A DNA stretch of 64,000 bases, taken from the NCBI GenBank assembly GCA_017562135.1, contig QEYB01001208.1, positions 1,240,001 to 1,304,000 of the forward strand. Direction: 5' to 3'. The notes under the pieces are model-generated. The model saw only the letters and a program-made list of their open reading frames with translations, ran no database searches and was not told the origin of the DNA. The stretch is from Dipylidium caninum (Eukaryota > Platyhelminthes > Cestoda > Cyclophyllidea > Dipylidiidae). The translations under genes and the position numbers were made by a program. Shown here one piece after another: positions 30,037 through 41,415 of the stretch; within the stretch, counting starts at the first letter, position 1, and each line of letters starts with the position of its first letter.

Positions 30037-30527
30037 CTAGAGAGGAAGCAGACTTTTAAAAAATTATGGATTATATGAAGATATCAATGGTGACAGGAAA
30101 TTAAATAAGTATTATCCAGATTTACACGGGTCTAGTCTCGGATACTATTGACATAAGCGCTGACTACAATGAAGTACACAAATCATGGAGATTAACTACT
30201 TTTGTTCTAAGAATCAGAACACTTACGATAGATTAGAATAATAAGTTTGATCCTACGTTAGCATAGTGGCAGATAATTTAATGCGTCCTGACCTATAGTC
30301 AAAGTAGAAACTTCGTGATTTTCAAATAACCGTTCTTTTCCAAAATCTTTTAGTGCTTTACCAATTATACCTACTTCTTTTGTGACATCCATTAACTTTC
30401 CTGATACACATTTTAGGCAAAAATTTTATGGAGTTAAGGTTAAATAATAGGAGATAATTTCAAACAATAAAAGATCATTTCCTAACATTATTCACCAAAA
30501 GAAGATCAGTCGTAATATGAATAAGGC

Positions 30528-31595
30528 TCATAAATAATAGAGGGAGAAACTGCAGGCAAAATATGATAGAAAATAAGGAATGGAATAACAATAAACTACT
30601 TTGATTATACGCATTTGAATAAAATTACCAAGAGATGTCCACATTAGAAAATAAAGAAAAATACAAAGAACCCACAGTTCATAATTTGAAGATATGTGGA
30701 GACTGCTTAATTTGTAGGAAATATTCCCATATTCTTGCAACGGATGACACATATCGACAATTCGCCGATAAAGCAAATGAAAACATCGACGCCACTGAAA
30801 ATGTGACCGAATTGAGAAACAGAGACTCATGAAAATTGTCAAGGCCGACATTAGGGGAGAGACGATAATCACAAAAGGAAGACGCAAATTGTTGTCAAGT
30901 TTGAGTGAAAGTAGAACACTTGACGTCAAAATTAACACAATGGAAATAGTATAACCAACGCTGATGCAAAATGTTTGCTGTTTATAGTCCGGAAATGTGT
31001 TTACAAATACAAACCGGAATAAGAATACGACAATTTCAAGAAATTCAAGAATGAAAAAAAGCATGAGCGCAAACCAATTTGGTATAAACACAATCTTCCA
31101 ACTCCAATTAATGAAATCTGATGACTTTAGTGTGATAAGCACTGAAAATAGGAGGTTAACTGAAGTGATAAAGTAAAGATCTCCGTCAACATCATGCCTC
31201 ATCGCCCAAATGCTGACGAAAAGTGCAAAAACGCACAGTGTTATCAATGGCATATACACAAATGTCCAATTTTGTTGGGCATTTTGAAGTTTATTGCAAG
31301 CCAAAACCTCAAGAAACAAAAGATTAATATGGAAAAAGGCATCAAAAAGCACGCATTTGGATTGTGGTTGTGATGCAGTATAACAGCGAGGTCTTCTGCA
31401 AAGAGCAACAAATTCGAACAGAAAGCTTCCAAGTATGACGGATTTCCAAATCCATAGTGGGAAGAACACTACCCAATAGGGCCAATATATAAATTCATCG
31501 AGACGCAAAGACAAAAGAGCAATAAACATGAAAACTAGTGATAAGGTGAAAAATCGTCTTCGATTAAAGTTGTCACAGAAGTATTGTGCCTCCAT
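30528..31595 (-). CDS. TMEM185: TMEM185-like multi-pass membrane protein
   Basis: Polytopic membrane protein of the TMEM185 (FAM11) family, whose biochemical function is not established. One uninterrupted frame of 355 codons from ATG 31595. The N terminus aligns with TMEM185 without gaps (both have an FN at residues 10-11), then LLSLRLDEFIYWPYWVVFF and FPLWIWK, and near the C end REYGNISYKL, all hallmark motifs. Repeated SLRLD, TLKSSD and SLKLD segments followed by a tryptophan or proline loop and a hydrophobic helix reflect the internal repeat of the family; about eight membrane segments can be seen. The last 50 or so residues after NISYKL are strongly hydrophobic and AT-rich in codons and look like intron read-through rather than family sequence, so the true C terminus probably lies in a downstream exon. 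Lack of introns over the first 310 codons contrasts with the neighbouring genes. Confidence 0.8.
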   Translation of the reverse strand: MEAQYFCDNFNRRRFFTLSLVFMFIALLSLRLDEFIYWPYWVVFFPLWIWKSVILGSFLFEFVALCRRPRCYTASQPQSKCVLFDAFFHINLLFLEVLACNKLQNAQQNWTFVYMPLITLCVFALFVSIWAMRHDVDGDLYFITSVNLLFSVLITLKSSDFINWSWKIVFIPNWFALMLFFILEFLEIVVFLFRFVFVNTFPDYKQQTFCISVGYTISIVLILTSSVLLSLKLDNNLRLPFVIIVSPLMSALTIFMSLCFSIRSHFQWRRCFHLLYRRIVDMCHPLQEYGNISYKLSSLHISSNYELWVLCIFLYFLMWTSLGNFIQMRIIKVVYCYSIPYFLSYFACSFSLYYL

Positions 31596-32698
31596 TCCGA
31601 TGAAATCCACAAAAGTTAGATTATTTGGAACTCTTCACTTGACACACATACAGAACATCTCTGCACTGTTGGCTTAATTGCAATCTTGTGCAAAGTTACA
31701 ACCTAGTCAGAAAAATATAAACAAGATAATTGAGGTACGAATATTCGATCCAGTTAGGCCTGAATTTATGGATGCTGCTATTTCACCGTTATTAAGTTTC
31801 ATTTTCTCAGAGTCACATTTGCGAACGTACTTCTATAAACGTATATTCAAAGTAATTGAAACTGAATTAGTTCCGTAAAGCAAGGCGATTTCATTTTTCA
31901 GTCTTAACCTCTTATAAAGAGCCACTTTGTGCACACATGAGGTAAAGATATTAAAACTTTAGCAACTTTGAGGTTTATCCCATCCCATGCATGTTTTGAT
32001 ACCACCCAACAGCCCCATAGAAATGGGGGAATATATAAATAATGTTTTACTTTAACCATGTGAACCTTGCTGTAAAAATGGATTTACTTTCTTAGAAACA
32101 TGCCACCTGTAGGCCTCAAAACATTGTGTAAGCCTTTTTCTTAGAGTCGTAAGCTTCCTCGTGGACGGCTGATATCAAAATACAATGACAGGAAACACCT
32201 TTTACAAACATAAAATACTGACAAAGATGGGCTGCATCTCATGCTGTTTGAGCCCTCTATTAATTGCATTACAAGTGTTTCCTCACTTGCGGTATTATGG
32301 GCGTGTTACTGAGATTCACTCTGTAAAATATTTTACAGTATAAATTTGGGAAATTGAGATATTAACACCAACGAGTAAATGAGTGAATCGAGGGATCTAA
32401 AGCCATCCCCTACGTTGTGATTTTGTACACCCTGTTCAATAAAGGCTATTTATTGCCTGCTTAGTTTAGCTCAGAAAGCGTTTATTTGTAATCACTCGCA
32501 CACATTTGGCTCTTAATGACTAAAAACAAACTGCAATTAAACCGCCAAATCACAAGCTTAGAATCTTTTCCACCCACATCTCGTAATATCTCTGCATCAG
32601 AAGGTGGACAGGTCACTCAGATGTACAAATTATTCCGATTTCTGGTGACCTTAATAAACTGCTTCAAGGGGCGCCTAAATTAAAGGCGTATCGTTCAT
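31596..32698. other. Spacer between divergent TMEM185-like and ITPK1 genes
   Basis: The two genes start about 1.1 kb apart and point away from each other, so both promoters should lie here. A plus-strand open frame of 66 codons at 31678-31878 matches nothing I know. No defined promoter element was recognised. Confidence 0.4.
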
Positions 32699-35069
32699 AT
32701 GAAGCGTGTCGGGATCTTTCTTGATGAGAGGAAATTTAATATTCTTAGTTTCGAGGCTTTCCTGAAGGTCAAGAGGTTTGAAATTTTACCTACTGTGTGC
32801 ATATATGCAGGGCTGATGATCTAATCAATATGTCAAGGTTTCTTTTCCATGAAACCTGATTGATTTTGCAGATGGTGGAAAGCGAACCTTTCGGGTTACG
32901 GGGTCCTTTTGATTTGATAATCCACAAAAGCTCGTATCTCTTCGAAACAAACAGAACCAAATATTTTGAATTTCGGGTCTGATTCGTTGAAATTTACATC
33001 TTTCTCAGAAATTTGTTCAATCAAGCGACACTACGATATTCATTAATAACTTCGGTGGTGTTGAGTTGGTTTCGAATCGATATAACCAGTTTGTGGCAAT
33101 AAGTTGCACCATTATATGTCATAATTTAGGTAAGACTTAATATTTCGGGCGTTTTTTCGCTTGGATGTTCCCCAAAAGTTTTTTCATTATTACTTTCCTT
33201 TAATTATTACAAGCGATGTTGGAAATATTGTTGTACTTTTAGATGATATCATTATTCCTCCCTTCGTTTTGTGTAGCGGTGACTTGAAGTATGATATACT
33301 TTCCGTCCACAATGCTAATGTAACTTTTCCCGCCGGTAAGATTTAAGATTTCAATACGAAGTGTTTTTCTATTAATTAATAGTGCGCTTTATCGCTCATA
33401 ACAGTATTTTAAAGTTTAATTATATTTTCTGTGCCCTGTCCGTGCATGTTACTTATTGCTCATTTTGACGGTTTTAGTTTGTAAGCCCTTGATGTCGCAT
33501 GGAAAAACAGGAGCGCATAATGTTTGCATATGTTGAACTATCTTTATCTACCTACTTAGATGATGATTCTTTTCAAAGAGGACGATTTGAAAATGATTAC
33601 TCATCCTTCCGTGTTGCAACGCTTTGAAAACCACGATGGGATTCTACTTAAAGTCTATGTTATTGGTGACTTCTTCTATCTAGTGTTACGACCATCGATC
33701 AAAAATTTGCCCCAAGGTATTATTTTTTCGTATGTTAATCATCAATGGCTTGAAGACCATGAACCCATCATATTTAACTCACAAGACATATCTAAAGAAA
33801 ATTCGTGTTCTCCTCTTAACAATGTGAGTACCATGTAATTTTTTGATTTCATTGCATATAGTGCGGATTATTGGTACTTGTCTGTCCGTTTTTACATCAC
33901 TCACATGTTTCTTACTCAAATATCGCTATTTTTCTCTTGATATCCATTTTGTGCTCCACCCCAAAGGTAGCTGATTTCTAATTCATTAGTCTAAGGCTTT
34001 TAGTCGGGTCAAATTCTCTTCTAGTTGCATGCCCAGTAAGACATTGCTTGTATAACCTATTCTAATTCAGGCCAAATACTACAAGTTTTGAACGGCGGGA
34101 CTCATTAGTAGATGTTATCACCAAGTCCTCCCAATTAAATAAATCTTATAATGCAATGATTTCCCATATTTGAGAGAGTCTAGTTGTGATGATCTGTGCC
34201 GTCCGTTATGCGAAATAAATTATAGTTTCGTTATTTTTTGTCAATTAGGTATCGTCTTTTAAAAGTGTAGCCATCTGCGCACGCGAAATTGGAAAGTATT
34301 GAAAGATCGAACTGTTCTATCCTTTCTCCAAAATTCCTATTTTAAGGTTTATTAATTAATATTTGGATAGTTGGTGAGCTGATTTAAAGGTCAATATTAG
34401 GTATGATAAGAGAACCTGCACAATTTGACCAATTTTTTTTTACCTTCAAAGCCACTTGCATCATTTAATCTCTGAACGCTATGGTGTACTAGCTTCGGCA
34501 GCTTTGCAAATTACAAAATCATCAAATTGTTTTTATTTATCTATTTTCCTATTACGCGAAATATTAACCGTTCACTCACTTTGAGTTATACTGTATTTTT
34601 ACAAAGTGGAGTAAAACTGTTTAGAAAAGCTTATGGCTTTCGGTTGGCTATTTGCTATCTAGAAAACATAAAGTGAATATATGCTTCTCCTCATATCTTA
34701 TAAAAAAATTGCGATTTCGTGTCAGTCGGCATTTGACCTATCAGTCGTGAAGTTTGGGTTTCATTTTAGACAGTTTCTTAATTCTACAACTTTTTAAATT
34801 AATTTTAGCCCCATTCCATCCCAAACATTCGTGATTTGAATATTGACACGGCGTTAGTCAAGAGGTTCATTGATGCTCTTCGTGAACATCTCCATTTGGA
34901 ACTTATGGGCGTCGATTTCGTGTTCCTGGCCAAAAGCAAAGCTAAGCGGCGTATAGCCGTCATTGACGTGAACGTCTTTCCGGATTACAGTTGTGTACCA
35001 AATTTTCACTTTCATTTTGAGAATCTGGTGCGGAAAGAATTGAACCTTCCGAAACTGACTTCGCTTTAA
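32699..35069 (+). CDS. ITPK1: Inositol-tetrakisphosphate 1-kinase
   Basis: ATP-grasp kinase that adds phosphate to inositol tris/tetrakisphosphates in the cytosolic route to higher inositol phosphates. Exons: 32699-32794, 32872-32976, 33009-33129, 33243-33335, 33478-33521, 33560-33823, 34809-35069; phases agree and the product is 327 residues. Family landmarks in order: MKRVGIFLDERK with LSFEAF (human KRVGYWLSEKK, LNFQAF), GPFDLIIHK, DDIIIPPF, VCKPLMSHG (nucleotide-binding region), LQRFENHDGILLKVYVIGD, then RPSIKN and IIFNSQDISK, and finally AVIDVNVFPDY, which carries the Asp and Asn magnesium ligands. It lacks the long C-terminal extension of the human enzyme. Most of the catalytic core is in the last three exons. 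Introns of 32 and 38 nt occur (32977-33008 and 33522-33559). The donors after 32794 (gtgtgc) and 32976 (gtctga) are weak, so the exon 1 and 2 ends may shift. AATAAA at 35220 is a likely polyadenylation signal. Confidence 0.9.
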
Positions 35070-35833
35070 ACATTCGCGCAGTGCTTGGTGTGACTGTGTT
35101 TAACACCACTCCACTCTACTTTTTCTTATGTTACCTAGGATTTTCTGGTCCCATATGCCTTATTATATACGTTTTTTTCCTTTTTGATAGTCGCAATTCG
35201 TGAAATTACTATTATGTTTAATAAAACAGAATCATGTTTACTTGTACCGAGTTTTTAGTAGGGGTATATAGTTTCCGTGCCCTCCGTCCGTTGCTTAATA
35301 ATTCGCTCATTTTGTTCCTTACATAATTGCCTAAGGCAAAACTGCTGCTAGCGTAGGGTTTGCTAGCGTAGGGTTTGGACGTTCAAACTACCCAACAAAT
35401 GTGCGTAGAATGCACTATTTCTTTCAATAGTCAGAGACGACATTCCGAAAGACAGTAACCTGCTCTATGCTACCAAACCATACGCCTCAACTCGAGCACT
35501 TGTCAGCGCAGTGAGCGGAAGGGCAGCTGACACATTATACTCAGCTCCGGTGCTCGTAAGATTTGTTTGGGTGGAGCGACACCCCCTACAGCCAATTTGG
35601 CTTGTAGATGATGCCCACCTGTCCCTGTCCGGCGCGGTGGTGGGACGGTCGGGGCCTGTGGCGGCGCGCGCGGCGTGCTGACTCAACGGCGATGGTATCG
35701 ATCCGCCATTTGAATGAATGGACGCGCGTGCGTAATTGATTGCCATACTTCATTCGTTTGACACGAGACGTGTCATACACATTGAGTTGCATATGTGGGA
35801 TAATTACCATATTTCTGGTTCTAGACCTGAGAA
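35070..35833. other. Intergenic spacer with a tandem 15-bp repeat
   Basis: Contains the ITPK1 3' UTR with AATAAA at 35220. It also contains a perfect tandem duplication of gctagcgtagggttt at 35347-35376. A GC-rich patch at 35630-35690 precedes the next gene. No further gene is recognised. Confidence 0.5.
35347..35376. repeat. Tandem direct repeat, 2 x 15 bp
   Basis: Two adjacent exact copies of gctagcgtagggttt. Each begins with the palindrome gctagc and ends with a tagggtt run that resembles a telomeric unit. Too short to assign to a repeat family. Confidence 0.7.
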
Positions 35834-37826
35834 ATGACAACTAATGTTTTTTCTAACTCAAGCAATATTCATGAGGAGGATGTACACCCATTGTCTGAGA
35901 TTATGTGCAATTGTGAACTCTGCTACGCCCGACTGTGTGCATCTACAAGACAATTTACAGAAGATGATTCATTGTACAATTTGGATCCACTTGATAATTT
36001 CCCATTCCCCGGCGTCCCAAAAATGATGGCAGCTTACATTCCTTATGGCTACAATTTAGCGAATAGTTCCGTGTGTGGTGATGCCAACGTCTCGACTTTA
36101 AACAAAATGGTCTTTCGTGGAGGCATTAGCCCAGAAACAACATTTCCCATGTATCCATCTCCTGAATGGCAATATTGTTCAAAAATTGCTAGACAAATAC
36201 CTTGTGAAGGCGATCTGAATTTAGCAGCATTATCGTCAACTCCTCAGTTGTATTTATCCAAAGAGTCGGTTATCCACTTAAGACTTTCGGCCTATGTTGT
36301 TCTTGAAAGATCGGGAACAGCATATCGCTTGATTAACTACCGCAATAACTCAGCGTTAGCGCTTAGTGAAAATGGTCAATATGGGTACGTATATCACTTT
36401 AACTGTCGTGGATTAATAAATATTCACCATGAAAAGCTCTCAATAACATTTGACAAGGAGCGACAAATATTACTGCGGACAGAAAAGCCTAGTTTCGTAA
36501 AAAAGGAAAATGAGTATTACCGGTTGTCTATGCACCACTGGGCGCAGTGCAGACCAGTATCAATGGATATACTTGACAGGGATCGCACTCCAGAAATCTT
36601 GAAGAAGTCAGGATCTGAAAAAACAAATGAAGAGTCGAGGTTATTGGATCTTGTAAATTCCTCGGTGATTCAGAGGGATGCGAATGGTCTCACGAGTATG
36701 CTCACACTTTGTCAGTACCAGTAAGATGCTCAGCTGTTTTCTAGTTTACCTAGGTGATGCGCGAATTGAACAACGCTTGAATGGCGACGTCAGCCTGTCA
36801 TGGGCTCATGGCGAACAACTGAATTCCCTTGTTGTTTCACCGCTGACGGGTGGCTTGAGTTTGTCTACTAGAAGTCTGGAAATCATTGCCACCCCCAAAA
36901 ACGAGATTTACATATCATTCGCAGATTTCTTCGTCCACGCAGAGTACGTAAATTTCCTTCTATGAGGCTGCCGTCAATTCTTTTAGTATATTGACAAGCA
37001 GCCTCAAAAAACATCTATACAAGTCCTGTTTTTCTGTGCTGGACATAGTACTGGAGTTAAACCTAAATATTTTGCTCACATATGCATATCACTTTCACAA
37101 TGAGTAAGCAATGAATAAAAGTTCAGTCGGTTCATAGCACATATTGACAACGAGTTGTATCTTAGGCGTATACTCTGATTACCTGTGGTAATCCAACGAT
37201 TGCATATTTTACTTGCTAATCAGGGTGCACTTCGCAGGCACTGAACCAGATTAGCTAAAAGGTAGATCTATTTCAGACTTAGGGGCAACAATGATCAGCC
37301 ATAACAGAAAGTGCATCTCAAAATAACCATTGGGAAAACGGATGTTGCTCTCGTATCAAAATGCGCTGGGACAACAGCAAACTTCTATTTCCGACTTAAT
37401 GACAGCCAAAATGCATGTTTTAATTTTATTAGGGCCCAGCAGATGACTGTAAGCAGTGGGGCAATATCCGGACGTCCTAACTCCCTCAGGTGTCACCCTT
37501 GCCTTCTCAAGTTAGTAAACAGTCGCGTAGAGAGCCAAAATTTGCCCCAATATTGCCCCTACATGAATCACTCACAAAGCAGCCCCTCACAAAGTGGCAG
37601 CAAACATGAAGGACACGGACGACAGGAGAGCGGCACCCCAAATTTTGGCAATTTTAATAATGTTACCGGCACTAACATCCCTCAAACTGATGCCCCCATG
37701 ACAACTCTCTGTGATACTATGGATAGAGGAGGGATTGCACGAAAATCACCTTGTGGAAGCAATTATGGAAATGTTTCACAGGCATCAAGTGAATCACCAG
37801 AAGCGAAAGCAACAATGACTTCTTAG
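35834..37826 (+). CDS. Unrecognised 524-residue protein
   Basis: I do not recognise this gene. Best model: exons 35834-36695, 36754-36947 and 37308-37826, phases consistent, 524 residues. The ATG is 9 nt after a good acceptor (TTTCTGGTTCTAG, AG at 35823-35824). No signal peptide or membrane segment is seen. The N-terminal part has several cysteines (CNCELCYARLC) and a proline/aromatic-rich stretch (PLDNFPFPGVPKM). Residues about 150-250 look like beta-strand-rich sequence (YVVLERSGTAYRLINY). Exon 2 has another such stretch (DVSLSWAHGEQ, then LSLSTRSLEIIATP), and exon 3 starts with KVHLKITIGKTDVALVSK. The last 90 or so residues are low-complexity Ser/Gly/Asn/Thr-rich and probably disordered. 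A continuation with the donor at 36721 (gtaaga) would break the frame, so the 36696 donor (gtatgc) is preferred. A two-domain scaffold or a rapidly evolving animal protein is possible. Confidence 0.6.
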
Positions 37827-38503
37827 TTGAGGCTTTGCTCTTCCGTTGGCCCTATTACGATGTCTCAATTAGTTGAATCTATCCACCCCAATGCACGAAG
37901 GTGCTGCATGATTAAAATTTATGTGAATTACTTCTGATATTTTTAAATGGTGACAAGAGAGGGGAGTTGGAGGTGTGGGAGGCATGAACCATTGCAATAC
38001 TGTTACGCATGAAAGATGAGGTTTGTTGGGTCCACGTTCATACAAATTTAATTGACGCAAAGACGACTTCACACAAGTCGAAGTAAACAAGAACTGAATA
38101 CTATTTTAAGAATGTAAACATTCAAGGGCACCATTTTTTGTAGGAAATTTTCTCGCGTGCTTATTTGAAATTACCGTAACTATTTCTACTGCACATTCAA
38201 CGTGTTATGGGTGACACGTGCGATTTGTAGAAGAAGTGGCTTGGTGGGCTAAGTGGACTTCACTGTTCTTCAATTGTTCTGTTGGATTTTTATCCATTTT
38301 CCTCAGGGACTATAAATCCTGACGCAAAACTTTTATGACATGATATTAAGAAGCTTTCCTGGATAAGGCAATTAGTAGAGGATTTAGACATATATTGGCT
38401 CTGCTGTCGCAGATTTTGCAAAACGTAGCTTTGAATTATATAGTTAATTAACAAGACCCCTTATTTTGATGCAAATAGATCAGGGGATAAATAAACCTTT
38501 CGC
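37827..38503. other. Intergenic spacer
   Basis: No gene is recognised. It may contain further 5' exons of the HEAT-repeat gene, whose N terminus is not firmly fixed. Confidence 0.35.
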
Positions 38504-41415
38504 ATGTATGTCTACCAGGGGCAAATGCACGATATTTGGCTCACTCAAGATGACGCTTCATTGGTAACGCAAATTATTTACTCAGTGAGTAGATATCTTC
38601 GTAGCCGTTCATGGGCCGATATATTTAAAAATTTTTCCTGCAGGAATAAGTTTACAAGCGCCTGATCTAGTTGTCCTTTTCGGTGAGTTATTTTATTCAA
38701 CGCAAGCGTGCTTGAAATTGCTGTATAGGAAAGTCAAGGTCGTCCCCACAGACCTGTTATATGGGCTTGGGCTGAGGTTAAAGTGATGGTAATGGGTGTT
38801 GTTATGAAGTATTTTTTAGAGAGGGGAGCAGAGCGATGTATTAGAACTAGCTGAACTCTTGTGCGCCCCGAAGAAACTCGAGCGCGATCGCGGAGAACTA
38901 TCTCTAAGAGGAAGGCAATATGAAACTAATGAAATCAAGGATGTAATCGAATGGATAATGGAAAAGTCAGAAAACTTACATGAATGGGAAGATGTACAGC
39001 CGCTTTCTCATAAATTTATTTATAGATATTTGGTGCTTTGACGTTCTCACGAATTTTACTAGAAGAGGTCCCTACTAATCTATTGGATGCCCATAACTTT
39101 AGGGAGGCGATAATCGAAAAACTTCCAGAAATTGATTCCCATTATGAATACCGAGTTCGTATTGCTGCGGGTGAACTTATGGGTGTCCTTTGCAATCTTG
39201 GTGGTGTCGAGGTTTTCACCCGCTTTTTGCCTAGAATTAAGGAGGGCATCGAGGAGAATTTAAATAGGGACCCACTTAATCCTGCTAAAGAGCAAGAAGA
39301 AGCTCAGAAGGAGCTAGATTTGGCTATGGTAAGACATTTTTGCTATACTATTTCTTGATACTAACGAATATCTAATCATTAGTCATCTCGTGTAGGACAC
39401 CAATCCTAATTTGAGCAAAAGCTCTCTCACTCTTTTTCACGATACCGCTGGATGGAAAAACCTGGAGACTTGGATGAAATGTCTCCATTTCTGCATATGC
39501 GGTTTGGGGTCAGATCGTTTCAAGACGTGCTGTGATCCTGATATTCTGAATATCGTATTCAAAGCCGTTAACCACACGAACAGATTTGTTCGTGAAACTG
39601 GTTATGATGTCCTGGGTACAATTATTCAAAATCAAGGTTGTGGAGGTTCTGGTAAGGGTGAAGATGGAGAATGCGATGTTTCTGACTACGTGCGTGTTGC
39701 GCAACAGCTAAGAATCGGTTTAGGTGATAACTGGAGTCGAGTATGTAATTTTTTATTAATTTTTACGAATTCATTTTGTATCGTCGCTTACTTGTTTCGC
39801 TATGTACAGGTGCGGATGGCCGCTTTGAAGACGACTCGCCTTCTGTTCCACGTTCCCCCGCCATCTGGACAAAGTCACGAAGGCGTTTATCCGATTTTGC
39901 TACCTCCTCTGTGTTTGAATCGTTACTATGTGGCTGAAGGCGTTAAAGTCTATAGCCAACAAACTTGGTGCGAAGTTACTGGCGGTCGTGGCCGGGATAT
40001 TCTTGTCGGCATACTTAAGCCGACTCTCGATTATTATGTGGAACAGAGCAAAACAGAAAATCACGCAGTAAGCCTTACTTCGCTTGTCCATATTGTAACC
40101 ATTAAACTTCACTAGTATAATACTTTGTGATTAAAATATTTTGGGTTGTATTGTTAATTTATCTTATTAAATCAGATTATGTGTGCATTTTATTACTATT
40201 CCGACTCATTTTCCACCCACATCCTTATCAATATGTCATTTTTCTATACCTTGAATGCAGATTCGTGAGGCTGCCTGTGCATGCATGGCCGAAGTAGGCA
40301 TCAAACTCCCGCGCGACAACTTGCGTCCTTACCTGAGTTGTCTCCTGGAGGCGCTAACAATTTGTTTTAGGGATGAAAGCTGGCCAGTTCGAGATGCTGC
40401 TTGCATTGGTCTGGGGAACCTCGTGTCGGTCTTCCCCCAAGAGACCCGTGCTGCGGGTTATGTTGATCTCATGGCTGAACGCTTCTTGGGCAACCTTGTT
40501 GATTGCATTCCCTCAGTGCGCGAGGGTGCTGCCGCCTCCATTGCTAAAGTTCTTCAAGGCATCGATGATTCTCAACTTGAAAAGGTCGTCTACTACTTTA
40601 TCTGGTTTATTTTAACGTCTTTATTTTGTTTAATCAACCTCGGAAATCCTATTAGATGTATTTGGACTTCGCGGAGAAGCAAATGGATGACATAGTGCAT
40701 CAGCCTGCAGATTCAAAGGGTGCTGCGTCTATGTCCCGTGGCTCCGGTGCCAACGTGGTCGTGTGTTCGGGGAATGAGGCGCATGATGAAAAGCACACCA
40801 ATCAAGTAATGTATTCATGTGGTTCTCTTGCAACGAGAGTACGTAAAGGCGAGTAGTATTGTTGAGGTCACGTCGTTTAATTTAATGGTTTGTAGTTAAT
40901 GCGCATATTTTCTTCTTTAGGCGGAGGTGGATGCTGTATGGATGACACTTTCCAAAGGCCAAGTCAGCCTTGGGAAAGAGCTGATGGAGCTATTCGACTT
41001 TTAGGTGAAATGGGCATATATGCACCGCAGAAGGTGACTGATAAGCTTCTTGAGAAAATGGTTAATGCCGCCTCGTTCACTCATTACCCTCACCATCCTT
41101 ATCTTCTCGAGACTGGTAGGTTTCCGAGCTTCTAAAGTGACACTTTGTTCGTTCACAGCTTGTTACACGATAAAGGCTCTCTGTGAGGGACAACAGAAGT
41201 CAGACTTTAAGAGAAATCTTGATTTCCTGCTACCGGTCGTCGCATGGGCAGTGTCGACGGACCAGCCGTTGGCAATTGTAGCCGCAGAGGAGTGTTTGGC
41301 AACACTTTCTCATATCCTTGGCCCCTCGGTGCTGCGTAGCCGTATTGAAAACCATCTCGAATCCACTATTGTACCGCGCCTTATTAACTTTCTGCCCCCT
41401 GCAGTTTATCGTTGA
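38504..41415 (+). CDS. HEAT/ARM-repeat protein
   Basis: All-helical repeat scaffold of a widely conserved family without a function I can name. Exons: 38504-38588, 38644-38682, 38824-38993, 39026-39328, 39396-39740, 39810-40067, 40261-40584, 40656-40848, 40921-41115, 41159-41415; phases agree and give 722 residues. Repeated helical pairs contain the usual HEAT signals, for example GWKNLETWMKCLHFCICG, NRFVRETGYDVLG, IREAACACMAEVGIKL, WPVRDAACIGLGNLVSVFP and PSVREGAAASIAKVLQG. A Cys/Gly-rich loop (MYSCGSLATRVRKG then GGGCCMDD) follows before a C-terminal helical part (PWERADGAIRLLGEMG). The intron 40849-40920 begins with GC, not GT; only this reading keeps the conserved loop in frame. The intron 38994-39025 is 32 nt, and exon 38644-38682 is a 39-nt microexon. 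The first two exons rest on phase only. The donor after 40584 (gtcgtc) is weak. Confidence 0.78.

Noticed and set aside
40806..40920. GT donor at 40806 for the HEAT gene
   Set aside because: It gives phase 0 and a premature stop in the next exon; the GC donor at 40849 restores the conserved sequence.
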